Positions 35,471-44,695 of a stretch of 64,000 nt of DNA are shown piece by piece (position 1 is the stretch's first letter; each line of letters begins with the position of its first letter). The position numbers were made by a program, and so were the translations under genes. Source of the DNA: Anthocerotibacter panamensis C109 (GTDB lineage: Bacteria > Cyanobacteriota > Cyanobacteriia > Gloeobacterales > Anthocerotibacteraceae); assembly GCF_018389385.1 (NCBI RefSeq), contig NZ_CP062698.1, positions 3,041,501-3,105,500 on the forward strand, in the 5' to 3' direction. The notes beneath the pieces were generated by a model. It saw only the letters and a list, made by a program, of their open reading frames with translations, did not search any database and was not told the DNA's origin.

Positions 35471-36472
35471 ATGTACGCCGTAGTCATGACTGCTCCCGGA
35501 GACCCGGAAGTACTCCAGTTTCAGGAAGTCCCGGACCCAAAGATCACTACGCCCACAGAGGTTTTGGTCGAACTCAAGGCGGCAAGTATCAACCCTATCG
35601 ACACGAAATTGCGTCGTCGAGGGACTTTTTTCCCGGAGCACATGCCCGCCATTCTGGGGTGTGATGGGGCGGGGATCGTCCGGGTAGTGGGTTCTGAGGT
35701 GAAAAAATTTCAACCTGGAGATGCGGTCTTTTTCTGCGCTGGGGGGCTGGGAAAGACAGGCAACTATGCCCAATACACCGTCGTCGAGGAGCGTCTACTC
35801 GCGCCCAAACCCGCATCGTTGCCCTTCGCACAGGCGGCGGCTCTGCCTTTGGTCTTACTCACCGCCTGGGAAGGACTCTACGACCGGGGGCGTCTAGCGG
35901 CGGATCAGCGGGTGCTCATCCACGGCGGGGCGGGAGGGGTCGGACATGTGGCGATTCAACTGGCGAAACTCCGCAGGGCGCAAGTATGTACCACTATTGG
36001 TTCTGAGGAGCGGGCTAAATTTGTCCGGCAGTTGGGAGCAGATCAGCCGATTTTCTATAAAGAGCAGGACTTTGTGCAGGAGGTGCGCGCATGGACCGGG
36101 GGTGCGGGGGTAAATCTGGCCCTCGATACAGTGGGTGGGGAGACTTTTTACCGCACGGTCGAAGCTGTTGCCTACTACGGTGATTTGGTGACGATTCTGC
36201 AACCGGTCAGAGCAGCTCATCCTGCCTGGGAAGAAGCCCGCCGCCGCAACCTGCGCATTGGCTACGAACTGATGCTGACCCCGCAATTGGTGGGACTGCA
36301 CGACGCTCAAGTACACCAAACTACAATCCTTAATGAGGGTGCGCAGCTAGTAGCTACCGGAACGTTGCAGGTCCATGTCAGCCACACTTTTCCCCTATCG
36401 GAAGCAGTAGCAGCCCACCGTTTATTGGAAGCAGGTTCGATACAGGGGAAAATCGTCTTGGCAACAGAATAA
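35471..36472 (+). CDS. Zinc-free quinone oxidoreductase (MDR family)
   Basis: A 333-residue NADPH-dependent quinone reductase-like protein. It starts YAVVMTAPGDPEVLQFQEVP and has KAASINPIDTKLRRRG, DGAGIVRVVGSEVKKFQPGD, QAAALPLVLLTAWEGLYDR and the Rossmann loop VLIHGGAGGVGHVAIQLAKL. The zinc-binding residues of true alcohol dehydrogenases are absent. It is cytosolic. The substrate is probably a quinone or enone. It is preceded by a 96-bp gap with AGGTCAGCCT before the ATG and followed at about 100 bp by an SDR gene on the same strand. Confidence 0.9.
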   Translation: MYAVVMTAPGDPEVLQFQEVPDPKITTPTEVLVELKAASINPIDTKLRRRGTFFPEHMPAILGCDGAGIVRVVGSEVKKFQPGDAVFFCAGGLGKTGNYAQYTVVEERLLAPKPASLPFAQAAALPLVLLTAWEGLYDRGRLAADQRVLIHGGAGGVGHVAIQLAKLRRAQVCTTIGSEERAKFVRQLGADQPIFYKEQDFVQEVRAWTGGAGVNLALDTVGGETFYRTVEAVAYYGDLVTILQPVRAAHPAWEEARRRNLRIGYELMLTPQLVGLHDAQVHQTTILNEGAQLVATGTLQVHVSHTFPLSEAVAAHRLLEAGSIQGKIVLATE

Positions 36473-36574
36473 CGTTAGCCAGATTTACAAGCAGACACCC
36501 ATAGAACGAATAAAGCTGCGTGTCTATCCATGATAGGATGGTCTCCGAGTAAGTCTTCTAGAAGCGGGGGTATT

Positions 36575-37321
36575 ATGAAGGACCAGGTAATTTTTGTCAC
36601 GGGTGGTAACGCAGGGATTGGTCTGGCAACCGCGCTGGCCTTTGCAAAACGGGGTAGTCATGTCGCCATCCTGAGCCGCCGCCCCCAGGAAAATCAAGTT
36701 GCCCAACGCTACATCGAGTCTGAGGGCGTCAAGTGCCTTACTTTTGAAGGGGATGTCACCCACGAATCAGACCTAAAAAATGCCATTGACACTACCTATG
36801 AAGCCTTTGGAAGACTCAACTACGCCTTCAATAATGCAGGGGTTGAACAAGTTCCAGGTCCATTGACCGAGCAGACGGAAGAAGACTATCGGCGTATTAT
36901 TGATGTTAATGTCAAAGGCGTTTGGCTGTGTATGAAGTACGAAATCCCGGCCATGCTCAAGTCGGGTGGCGGCAGTATTGTAAACACTTCGTCGGTGGCT
37001 GGAGTTATCGGTATGGCACAGATCCCCCTATACGTAGCCGCTAAGCACGCTGTCATCGGGCTTACTAAATCGATTGCTCTTGAGTATGCTACACAGGGTA
37101 TCCGGGTCAACGCTGTTTGTCCGGGGGCTGTGAGGACGGATCTCTACGAGCGCTTCACCAACAAAAATCCCGAGATGGAAAAAGCCATCGAGGGGATGCA
37201 TCCCATGGGCAGAAGCGGAACGGTGGAAGAAGTTGCCTCTGGGGTGCTGTGGCTGTGCAGTGAAGCAACCTGGACAACCGGACAGTCGCTCGTCTTGGAT
37301 GGCGGATTTACTGTTCCTTAG
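36575..37321 (+). CDS. Short-chain dehydrogenase/reductase
   Basis: A classical SDR of 248 residues. The NAD(P) loop is [21 protein letters not shown] (TGxxxGIG), NNAG is at about residue 88, the catalytic Ser is in [13 protein letters not shown], and [12 protein letters not shown] has the YxxxK pair. The last part, [25 protein letters not shown], is the standard C terminus. GCGGGGG precedes ATG 36575. It may use a sugar, polyol or hydroxyacyl substrate; the sequence does not decide. Two exact copies of a 12-base sequence (GATGTTTCAAAA) follow its stop. Confidence 0.92.
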   Translation: MKDQVIFVTGGNAGIGLATALAFAKRGSHVAILSRRPQENQVAQRYIESEGVKCLTFEGDVTHESDLKNAIDTTYEAFGRLNYAFNNAGVEQVPGPLTEQTEEDYRRIIDVNVKGVWLCMKYEIPAMLKSGGGSIVNTSSVAGVIGMAQIPLYVAAKHAVIGLTKSIALEYATQGIRVNAVCPGAVRTDLYERFTNKNPEMEKAIEGMHPMGRSGTVEEVASGVLWLCSEATWTTGQSLVLDGGFTVP

Positions 37322-37506
37322 ATGTTTCAAAAGATGTTTCAAAAAGCGCTTCAACAGGATGTACTCGCGGTAGATGCCTCCGGCGTCTCCTGATGGATAC
37401 ATTAGGGAGGTGTTTTGAGGAAAGCTGAGAACAGGGAAATCATAAGCTATATTAAGAAAAGTTAAGGAATTGCAACTTTTGCTGCATCCTGTCCCTTTCG
37501 CGAGGA

Positions 37507-38061
37507 ATGTCAGTGACTTTCGTACTCCAGCGCACCCAGGCGGAAACACCCGCTCTGATCCAGACCTATTTCCAGCAGTCGGAGGGCCAGTGGCGTTCTG
37601 AGCGTCGATACTACACACTACCCGACGGTCAAACGAAAGAAGTCATCAGTGTGATCACGATCCGCTTCCTCGCCTGGGGCTCTGAAGAACTGCGCGTACT
37701 CGCCCAACTCCATGGTCTTGCGGATGAGTTGGCCTTGACCTGTGGAGCACACGTGTGTTGGGACTCCTCCAATGCCCATACCGAGCGCCGGGAAGCCAAT
37801 GGTTCCACCCTCTTCGGGGCGCAAGGTAACCTGCTCTATCGGGACCGGGGCTTCGCCACCAGCCAACCCATCACCGCTGAGTTTTACTTCACCAATCCCC
37901 AAACCCTGCACCTGCGCAGTGAGTACAAAGGTTCCGCCTTTGAGGAACAGATCCAGCTCATCGGCCAGAGCTACCGGACGCGTCAGACGATCATCTCGCG
38001 GGCCGGGGAGCAGCAGATGATTGGTCAATATTTGGAGAAGCGCCTCCTACAGGACCACTAG
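37507..38061 (+). CDS. Phycobiliprotein chromophore lyase, CpcS/CpeS family
   Basis: A 184-residue lipocalin-fold lyase that attaches phycocyanobilin or phycoerythrobilin to a cysteine on phycobiliproteins (usually the beta-82 site). The family start is YFQQSEGQWRSERRYYTL, and later segments SNAHTERREANGSTLFG and RTRQTIISRAGEQQMIGQYLEKRL match the CpcS/CpeS group. Substrate selection among CpcS, CpcU and CpeS cannot be made from the sequence. It lies alone, about 85 bp before pdhA. This gene ties the window to an organism with phycobilisomes. Confidence 0.87.
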   Translation: MSVTFVLQRTQAETPALIQTYFQQSEGQWRSERRYYTLPDGQTKEVISVITIRFLAWGSEELRVLAQLHGLADELALTCGAHVCWDSSNAHTERREANGSTLFGAQGNLLYRDRGFATSQPITAEFYFTNPQTLHLRSEYKGSAFEEQIQLIGQSYRTRQTIISRAGEQQMIGQYLEKRLLQDH

Positions 38062-38145
38062 GAAAAAATGCTTAGGATTCGCCGAATCAATCTTAAGAAA
38101 CTGATAAGATTTTAACAATTCATCCAGCCCCACAATGGAGCCCTC

Positions 38146-39144
38146 ATGGTCCAAGAAATGCAGGCCCCGGCCAAAGCAGAAGTATCTCGGGCCGATGGCC
38201 TGACCCTCTACCGCGATATGGTCCTCGGGCGTACCTTCGAGGACATGTGCGCCCAAATGTACTATCGCGGGCGCATGTTCGGCTTCGTCCACCTCTACAA
38301 CGGACAGGAAGCCGTCTCCTCCGGCCTCATCCAGCAACTCAACTGCGATGACTTTGTCGCCAGCACCTACCGCGACCATGTCCATGCTCTCAGCAAGGGC
38401 GTCCCCGCCCGCGCGATTATGGCTGAACTGTTCGGCAAAGCCACCGGCTGCTCCAGAGGCCGCGGCGGCTCGATGCATCTCTTCTCAGCCCAGCACAACT
38501 TCCTCGGCGGCTATGCCTTTGTCTCCGAGGGGATCCCGGTGGCCTTGGGGGCGGCCTACAGCGCCAAGTATCGCGGGACCCAGCAGGTGACAGTAAACTT
38601 CTTTGGGGATGGGGCGACCAACAATGGCGCCTTCTTCGAGAGTTTGAACATGGCGGCTTTGTGGAAGCTGCCGATTATCTTTGTGGTGGAGAACAACTTG
38701 TGGTCGATTGGGATGCAGCACGCGCGGGCGTCCTCGGTGCAGGAGATTTACCGCAAGGCGGAGGCGTTTGGTCTACCGGGGTACCGGGTGGATGGCATGG
38801 ATGTGTTGGCGGTGCGTAGCGCGGCGCTGACGGCGATAGCGCGGGCGCGGGCGGGGGAGGGTCCGACGCTGTTGGAGTGCATGACCTATCGGTTCCGGGG
38901 GCACTCGTTGGCGGACCCGGACGAGTTGCGCGATCCGGCAGAGAAGGAGTTATGGCGGGCGCAAGACCCGATCCCGAAGCTGGAGCGGTATTTGCTGGAG
39001 CATGAGCTGGCGACGAAAGGGGAGTTGTTGGGGATTGAAGAAGCGATCCAGGAGCTTGTGGACGATGCGGTACAGTTTGCGGAGGAATCGCCGGAGCCGC
39101 CGGTGGATGAGATCTACCGCTTTGTCCACGCTGAAGACGAATAG
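38146..39144 (+). CDS. pdhA: Pyruvate dehydrogenase E1 component, alpha subunit
   Basis: The alpha subunit of the heterotetrameric pyruvate dehydrogenase E1, 332 residues. It has [50 protein letters not shown] and the ThDP/Mg motif [20 protein letters not shown], then [15 protein letters not shown]. It decarboxylates pyruvate and reductively acetylates the lipoyl group of E2. pdhB follows 13 bp later with its own GGAGAGGA site, so the two are an operon; in many cyanobacteria the two genes are apart. The 3' half is noticeably GC-richer than the 5' half. Confidence 0.95.
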   Translation: MVQEMQAPAKAEVSRADGLTLYRDMVLGRTFEDMCAQMYYRGRMFGFVHLYNGQEAVSSGLIQQLNCDDFVASTYRDHVHALSKGVPARAIMAELFGKATGCSRGRGGSMHLFSAQHNFLGGYAFVSEGIPVALGAAYSAKYRGTQQVTVNFFGDGATNNGAFFESLNMAALWKLPIIFVVENNLWSIGMQHARASSVQEIYRKAEAFGLPGYRVDGMDVLAVRSAALTAIARARAGEGPTLLECMTYRFRGHSLADPDELRDPAEKELWRAQDPIPKLERYLLEHELATKGELLGIEEAIQELVDDAVQFAEESPEPPVDEIYRFVHAEDE

Positions 39145-39157
39145 GAGAGGACAAACT

Positions 39158-40135
39158 ATGGCTGTGCAGTTTTACTTTGAGGCACTCCGGGATGCTATTC
39201 GCGAGGAGATGCTCCGCGATCCAATGGTGTTGGTGATCGGCGAAGATGTCGGTCACTACGGCGGTTCCTACAAAGTCACCAAAGATCTCTTCAAGGAATT
39301 CGGGGAACTGCGCGTCCTCGACACCCCCATCGCTGAAAATAGCTTTGCAGGAATGGCCGTTGGAGCCGCGATGACCGGCCTCAGGCCCATCATTGAGGGG
39401 ATGAATATGGGGTTTTTGCTCCTAGCCTTCTCCCAAATTGCCAATAACGGCGGGATGGTACGCTACACCAGTGGGGGGCAATTCACCGTGCCGATGGTTG
39501 TCCGGGGTCCAGGCGGCGTAGGTCGTCAGTTGGGGGCCGAACATTCCCAGCGTCTTGAAGCCTATTTCTACGGGGTTCCCGGCCTTAAGATTATCGCCCC
39601 AGCCACTCCTTTGGATGCTAAGGGCTTGCTCAAGGCGGCAATCCGCGACAACAACACCGTGCTCTTCTTTGAGCATGTCCTGCTCTACAACCTCAAAGAA
39701 GAGATCCCGGACGACCCTGAGTTCATCGTCCCCATCGGCAAGGCCAACCGCCTCAGGAGCGGTCAGGACCTCACCATCCTCACCTACTCGCGCCAAGTTC
39801 ATCACTGCCTGCAAGCGATCAAGACCTTGGAAATCGAAGGCTACGACCCCGAACTCATCGATCTGAGGACGCTCAAGCCCCTTGACCTCGACCTGATCGG
39901 TGAATCGGTCCGCAAGACCCACCGGGTCCTCATCGTGGAGGAAGACTACAAGACGGGCGGCGTCGGCGGCGAAATTGTCGCCCTTATCGACGAGCACTTT
40001 TTCGATGAGCTAGATGCCCCAGTGGTCCGCCTCGCCTCCAAAGACATCCCCACCCCCTACAATGGGCGGATGGAGGCGGCGACCATCCCCCAGCCCGAAG
40101 ACATCATACGGGCCGTCAAAACCCTTGTGGACTGA
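39158..40135 (+). CDS. pdhB: Pyruvate dehydrogenase E1 component, beta subunit
   Basis: The beta subunit of pyruvate dehydrogenase E1, 325 residues. Typical stretches are [49 protein letters not shown]-like [36 protein letters not shown] and [16 protein letters not shown], then [12 protein letters not shown] and [24 protein letters not shown] lies upstream of ATG 39158; the longer open frame upstream runs inside pdhA and is rejected. A 71-residue gene follows 5 bp later. Confidence 0.95.
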   Translation: MAVQFYFEALRDAIREEMLRDPMVLVIGEDVGHYGGSYKVTKDLFKEFGELRVLDTPIAENSFAGMAVGAAMTGLRPIIEGMNMGFLLLAFSQIANNGGMVRYTSGGQFTVPMVVRGPGGVGRQLGAEHSQRLEAYFYGVPGLKIIAPATPLDAKGLLKAAIRDNNTVLFFEHVLLYNLKEEIPDDPEFIVPIGKANRLRSGQDLTILTYSRQVHHCLQAIKTLEIEGYDPELIDLRTLKPLDLDLIGESVRKTHRVLIVEEDYKTGGVGGEIVALIDEHFFDELDAPVVRLASKDIPTPYNGRMEAATIPQPEDIIRAVKTLVD

Positions 40136-40140
40136 GGGCG

Positions 40141-40356
40141 ATGAAGCCGACTGTACGCCAACGGGCACTCCAGCTCTATCAAGCCTACTGTGAAGGGCAT
40201 CGCACCGCTCAACCCGTTGGTTTTGTCTACAACCGCGAGACTCAGGGGCTCAAGCTCCTCTTCAACACCCCCGTGCTCCTTCCCGCAGAGGATTTTATCC
40301 CGCTCAAACAGGTATTAGAAGAGACCAAACCAAAAAATCCGCGCCGTCTCTCTTAA
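40141..40356 (+). CDS. Small hypothetical protein following pdhB
   Basis: A 71-residue basic protein, without membrane segment, starting 5 bases after the pdhB stop. It begins KPTVRQRALQLYQAYCEGHR and ends in a Lys/Arg-rich tail. I do not recognise a family, but the tight spacing and the same strand suggest it is part of the pdhA-pdhB transcript. A GAGGG lies only 3-4 bases before the ATG. It could be a regulator or assembly factor; nothing in the sequence tells which. Confidence 0.6.
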   Translation: MKPTVRQRALQLYQAYCEGHRTAQPVGFVYNRETQGLKLLFNTPVLLPAEDFIPLKQVLEETKPKNPRRLS

Positions 40357-40508
40357 CAACCACCCGAATCTTGTCTATACTTAGAGTAACCTCAGCCTCT
40401 CATCGGCAATGGTTAAAACGTCCTCATAGCTACTCGGTTCAGAATAGGTGAAAGCTTCCAATTCTCCGGGTCCAGGACAACACCTCGTTACAGTGATTCG
40501 GAGCGACA

Positions 40509-40835
40509 ATGGCAATTTACGTCGGTAATCTCTCGTTCAAAGCCACAGAGCAAGACATCATTGATGTTTTTGCTGAATATGGCGAAGTTAAGTCAGTCAA
40601 ACTGCCTACGGATCGGGAAACCGGACGGATGCGTGGTTTTGCTTTTGTTGAGCTAGCCTCAGAGGCCGAGGAGCAAGCAGCTATCGAAGCTCTTGACGGG
40701 GCAGAATGGCTTGGCCGCGACCTGCGCGTCAATAAAGCCCAGCCCAAACCCCAAGGCGGTGGCGGCGGTGGTGGTCGCCGGGAAGGCGGCGGTTATGGCG
40801 GCGGACAGCGCCGTGGGGATGGTGACCGCTACTAA
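40509..40835 (+). CDS. RRM-domain RNA-binding protein with glycine-rich tail
   Basis: A 108-residue single-RRM protein of the cyanobacterial Rbp type. RNP2 is IYVGNL (residues 3-8) and RNP1 is RGFAFVEL (about 42-49), with aromatic residues in place. The C-terminal tail from about residue 80 is Gly/Arg-rich (GGGGGGGRREGGGYGGGQRR). Such proteins are cold-induced in many cyanobacteria and bind or localise mRNAs. A 152-base untranslated leader lies between the previous gene and the ATG. A palindrome and a T-tailed hairpin follow the stop. Confidence 0.93.
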   Translation: MAIYVGNLSFKATEQDIIDVFAEYGEVKSVKLPTDRETGRMRGFAFVELASEAEEQAAIEALDGAEWLGRDLRVNKAQPKPQGGGGGGGRREGGGYGGGQRRGDGDRY

Positions 40836-40842
40836 ACAGATC

Positions 40843-40866
40843 TTAGCCAGAAAGCTTTCTGGCTAA
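40843..40866. terminator. Perfect 24-bp palindrome downstream of the RRM gene
   Basis: TTAGCCAGAAAG and its exact reverse complement lie back to back at 40843-40866, 7 bases after the stop codon. It is capable of a long hairpin but has no T-run. A second, T-tailed hairpin follows, so this one may stabilise the 3' end or act together with it. Confidence 0.6.
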
Positions 40867-40900
40867 ACCGATATCGTGCTGGAAATTTGATTATAAAAGG

Positions 40901-40935
40901 GGCTGCGGTTGGTTTTCCTGCCGCAGCTCTTTTTA
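40901..40935 (+). terminator. Rho-independent terminator
   Basis: GCTGCGG (40902-40908) pairs with CCGCAGC (40921-40927), followed by TCTTTTTAT. It ends the RRM gene transcript before the ABC ATPase gene. Confidence 0.75.
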
Positions 40936-41031
40936 TGTAGACTTACGGGCTTCTGTGTAAGCACTTCTGCCCGCGGTGTAGGGGTGTGCTGAGGTAATTT
41001 GATACAGTGATGTGAAATCAGGTTACCGCCG

Positions 41032-41844
41032 ATGCCTTTTGCCCCGCTATCACCGCAAGCTCATCCAGAACGCACCCGGCCCATCATTCAACTCAAGGGT
41101 ATCCATAAACGGTTTGGCGATAAAGTGGTCCTAGATGGAGTAGACTTTGAACTCTACGACGGAGAAGCAGTCGCTATCGTTGGTCCTTCGGGCACAGGCA
41201 AATCGACTATTCTGCGCATTATGTGTGGGCTTTTGGAGCCGGACGAGGGCGAAGTCATTGTAGATGGGAAAAATGCTGAGGGGGCGCTCAGTAACGGCGA
41301 CAAACTAGGCGTCCGCATCGGTATGGTCTTCCAACAAGCTGCCCTCTTTGATTCCCTGACGGTCGAAGAAAACGTGGGCTTCCTCCTTTATCAGAAGAGT
41401 CGTCTACCACGGACCAAGATTCGGGAATTGGTGACGCACACGCTCAGTCGGGTTGGGCTCAACGATATCGAAAGCCTTTATCCAGCCAGTCTCTCAGGCG
41501 GGCAACGCAAGCGGGTGAGCTTCGCTCGGGCGATCATGGAAGACCCGAGCTATCAAGATAGCCGTCATCAAATCATCCTCTATGATGAGCCCACCGCTGG
41601 ACTCGACCCTATCGCCTCTACCGTGATCGAAGACCTGATTCAGGATTTGCGCGTGGGCGGGACTGTCAATGGCTACGTAGTCGTGACGCATCAGGAGAGT
41701 ACGATTCGCCGCACTGCGGACCGGATTCTGTTGCTCCATCAGGGGAAAAGCCGCTGGAGTGGAGCCGTTTCTGAGATTGACAGCGTAGATAACCCTTACG
41801 TGCGCCAGTTCTTTGCCGGTTCTACGCAAGGCCCCATTCACTGA
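41032..41844 (+). CDS. ABC transporter ATP-binding protein, MlaF/Ttg2A-like
   Basis: A 270-residue ATPase subunit. The Walker A motif is VGPSGTGKSTI (about residues 53-63), the Q-loop is GMVFQQAALFDSLTV, the signature is LSGGQRKRVSFARAIM, and Walker B is ILYDEPTAGLDPI, followed by the His switch VVVTHQES. The A-loop and the AALFDSLTVEENVGF text match the MlaF/Ttg2A group, which moves phospholipids or other lipids between membranes. The matching permease and MCE substrate-binding genes are not next to it. It converges on the RNase E gene across a bidirectional hairpin. Confidence 0.87.
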   Translation: MPFAPLSPQAHPERTRPIIQLKGIHKRFGDKVVLDGVDFELYDGEAVAIVGPSGTGKSTILRIMCGLLEPDEGEVIVDGKNAEGALSNGDKLGVRIGMVFQQAALFDSLTVEENVGFLLYQKSRLPRTKIRELVTHTLSRVGLNDIESLYPASLSGGQRKRVSFARAIMEDPSYQDSRHQIILYDEPTAGLDPIASTVIEDLIQDLRVGGTVNGYVVVTHQESTIRRTADRILLLHQGKSRWSGAVSEIDSVDNPYVRQFFAGSTQGPIH

Positions 41845-41848
41845 GAGT

Positions 41849-41874
41849 GGGGCGGACAGGGTACTATCCGCCCC
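41849..41874. terminator. Hairpin between convergent ABC ATPase and RNase E genes
   Basis: GGGGCGGA (41849-41856) pairs with TCCGCCCC (41867-41874) across a 10-base loop, in the 36-bp gap between the two stops. It could serve both strands; no T-run follows on either side. Confidence 0.5.
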
Positions 41875-41880
41875 GGTAGG

Positions 41881-43998
41881 CTAGCTATTTTCGCTACCTT
41901 CTTCGGTTGAGAGGTCTGAGCCCTTAGTACGACGGCGACGGCGACGGTTGGGTGGGGGTTCTTCACTCACTGGGGGTGCCGAGGGCAAGACCGAGACAAT
42001 GGAGCTCTCCCGGTCGTTGATGAGGATACGCTCGTTCTGAATCGGTGCGGGCGTCAAAGGTGGCGGCGGGACCACCAAGGGCGGGACCAACAGGGGTGGT
42101 TCGATCTCCTCTGGCTCAAGTTCTACCGGCCTACTCTCGACCACCGACGCTGGTGCAGGAGGAGCGGACGTGGGCGGGGGTGCGACAGGAGGCCCCCCTT
42201 CCACAAAGCTCATAGGCGAAAAGAAAGCAGGTGGCGGCGTCTGGTCCGGGAACATGGGCGGAACTGGAGGAGGAGTTCCGTTACCGGGTACAGGTGGCAG
42301 CGAAGTACCGTAAGGCGGGGTGGGCAGTTGTGGCGTGTTTGCTTCCGGGCGGGGTGAACGGTTGGCGGGACTGCGTGAATGGCGACGGCGACCGCTACGG
42401 TCTGGGCGTTCACCCCGCCCGCTAGCTTCCTCGGGGCGGGTAGCCGGATCGGGGATCTGGCGGCGCTCTGAACGACCCCCCTCAACAGGACGCTCGGAGG
42501 TGCGTTCTTGGGACCGTTCCCCGCGGCCACTAGGGGCCGAACGGGTCGAGCCGGTATTGCGTCCACCGCGCCGGTCCATGCGGAAGGTGGGATGCGGCGT
42601 GACCAAGGACTCGCCTTTGTCGCTGTCTTTACCTTCTTCTTCGTCACTGTCTTCGTCGCTGCCGTAGCCCCCGGTAAAATCTTCTTCTTCCAGGTTGGTA
42701 AAACTATCGCTGAGTTCCGAAATTTCCCGAGAAGCCACCACCAGATCGGGGATGCTCTCTTTCTCCCCCGGCAACGTCGCCAATAGTCCAAGCCCATCGC
42801 AGGTGGGGCAGGGACGACCAAAGACTTCGTAAAGGCTCTGGCCCTGACGTTTGCGCGTCAGTTCCACCAGTCCCAGTTCTGTAAGTTGGGCAATTTGAGG
42901 ATGAGCCTTATCCGCCTTGAGTGCCTTTGAAAAGTGCTCCAACACCTGGAGTTGGTCACGGCGGGACTCCATATCAATGAAGTCCACGATAATCACCCCG
43001 GCTACATTTCTCAACCTGAGCTGGCGAGCAATTTCCGTGGCGGCCTCGCAATTGGTCCACAGTACGGTCTCACGCGATGTGGCAGAACGCGTGAAGCTGC
43101 CGGAGTTGACATCAATGACCACCAACGCCTCGGTTGGTTGGATCACGACATAGCCCCCGGAAGGCAAGTCCACTCGGGGCTTGAGCGCTTCGCGGATGGC
43201 GGCATTGACCCGGTAGTATTCAAGGATCTGAGTATTTTCGCGGTGGTGCTCGACGTAAAGGCCCTGGGGCATCCGCCCCCCGTTCCAGCCGATGAGGTAT
43301 TGCTTGACGCGCTTTTGACCGAAGGCACTGTCTACAACAATGCGGTTGACCTGACTGGTGTAGGTATCCCTCAAGACGCGCTGGATAAAGTCCTCATCTC
43401 GGTTGAGCATGGCTGGAGCGCGGCTGACCTGCATTTTTTGTTGGATCTTCTCCCACGACTGCTTGAGCGCCTCTAAGTCATCGATGATCGACTGTTCATC
43501 GACCCCTTCGGCCTCGGTGCGTACCAGAAGGCCCATACCTTCCGGCTTGATGAGGATAGCGAGCGCCCGGAGGCGATGGCGCTGGTCTTCGTCGCGGATG
43601 CGTCGGGAGAGATTGACCCCCCGCCCCGAGGGCATCAGGACCAAAAAGCGCCCAGGCAGGGTAATATTGCCGGTGAGGCGCGGCCCTTTGTTCCCTGTGG
43701 GCTCCTTCATTACCTGAACTAGAACTTTTTGTTGGGGGACTACCAGTTCGGTGATCGAAGCCGAGTTACGCCGTTGTCGGATCGGCCCGAGGTCAGTGAC
43801 GTGGATAAAGCCATTACGTTCAGCATTGCCGATATTGACGAAAGCCGCATCTATGCTGGGCAGGACATTTTCAACTACACCGAGGTAGATATCCCCGACT
43901 TGGTGACTACCCTTAGCCACGATTAGTTCCTGGATTTGCTCTTCAGAAAAAACAGCAGCAAGGCGGTGTTGCTCCGCAATAATGATCTGCTTGGGCAT
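41881..43998 (-). CDS. rne: Ribonuclease E/G
   Basis: An endoribonuclease of 705 residues that starts mRNA decay. The S1 domain (about 35-110) starts GDIYLGVVENVLPSIDAAFV. The catalytic Asp pair lies in VVIDVNSGSFTRS (Asp296) and GVIIVDFIDME (Asp339), and the zinc link is GRPCPTCDG (Cys397, Cys400). Residues from about 430 onward are a long disordered tail: acidic, then Arg/Ser-rich, then Pro-rich, ending in RRRRRRTKGSDLS. An arginine run of this type in cyanobacteria binds polynucleotide phosphorylase. AAGGAG stands 5 bases before ATG 43998. Confidence 0.94.
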   Translation of the reverse strand: MPKQIIIAEQHRLAAVFSEEQIQELIVAKGSHQVGDIYLGVVENVLPSIDAAFVNIGNAERNGFIHVTDLGPIRQRRNSASITELVVPQQKVLVQVMKEPTGNKGPRLTGNITLPGRFLVLMPSGRGVNLSRRIRDEDQRHRLRALAILIKPEGMGLLVRTEAEGVDEQSIIDDLEALKQSWEKIQQKMQVSRAPAMLNRDEDFIQRVLRDTYTSQVNRIVVDSAFGQKRVKQYLIGWNGGRMPQGLYVEHHRENTQILEYYRVNAAIREALKPRVDLPSGGYVVIQPTEALVVIDVNSGSFTRSATSRETVLWTNCEAATEIARQLRLRNVAGVIIVDFIDMESRRDQLQVLEHFSKALKADKAHPQIAQLTELGLVELTRKRQGQSLYEVFGRPCPTCDGLGLLATLPGEKESIPDLVVASREISELSDSFTNLEEEDFTGGYGSDEDSDEEEGKDSDKGESLVTPHPTFRMDRRGGRNTGSTRSAPSGRGERSQERTSERPVEGGRSERRQIPDPATRPEEASGRGERPDRSGRRRHSRSPANRSPRPEANTPQLPTPPYGTSLPPVPGNGTPPPVPPMFPDQTPPPAFFSPMSFVEGGPPVAPPPTSAPPAPASVVESRPVELEPEEIEPPLLVPPLVVPPPPLTPAPIQNERILINDRESSIVSVLPSAPPVSEEPPPNRRRRRRTKGSDLSTEEGSENS

Positions 43999-44695
43999 CA
44001 AGACTCCTTCATGACAACGGGGGAGTAAGTATCCACCCGGAAAGCAAAAAATTCGCCGAAAGTCCGCAATTGGAAAACAGGGGGTAAGGCCGAGTTATTA
44101 CTCTTGGGAGCCTTTGACCTGGAATGCTATGTATGTACCGCAGGTCACTGTATAAAAGACCGCTGTATCCTCAGACCTTCGCCTGTGGGCATTGTAGCGC
44201 AAATCTGCCGCCGGATATAGCAAAATTTGGTTTCTTGTCCAGAATTTCACGCTTATTGTACGAGAAATTGGACCGATTATCCAGATGTTTAGCTAGAACG
44301 CGAGATATAAAGATTTATTTCAAAGTATCTAATCGCACAAGAACACCTATAGTCATAGTCTTAAGCTTCCCTCAGGTTATCGAAGGTGGGAGTTTTAAAA
44401 ACATGTCCAGGCGCAAAGTCCCGAAAGCAGTAGCTCATTGAGGCGCTGTTTGTCTATCGGGACAGCCTTGATGGCGAAGATCTACTTTGCAGTCATAGGG
44501 CGGGTTGTAACGCTTCCCCCCAAGCTCTCTTTCGAACAACCTAACGAGAAGGGCGTTTAGCTGAACTCGTCTGAAGAACTGTTCTCAGAGGACAGCACAG
44601 ACGGATTGCGCCGAACAATACCCGGACAACCCTGTGGATCGGGCCATGGATCAAGGCCCCTATTATTGCTCATGTCAATAAGGAGTGCATTGCTG
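43999..44695. promoter_or_regulatory. AT-rich intergenic region, rne leader and upstream of a secreted-protein gene
   Basis: About 700 bp separate two divergent genes. It holds the rne Shine-Dalgarno on the minus strand and AATAAGGAG for the plus-strand gene. A 105-codon frame at 44124-44441 has no ribosome binding site or recognisable protein. The half next to rne is AT-richer and could be a long rne 5' leader, where cyanobacterial rne is often autoregulated; that is inference. No RNA gene or clear promoter is identified. Confidence 0.4.

Noticed and set aside
44124-44441. 105-codon frame in the rne upstream region
   Set aside because: No Shine-Dalgarno, odd composition and no family; more likely the untranslated rne upstream region.
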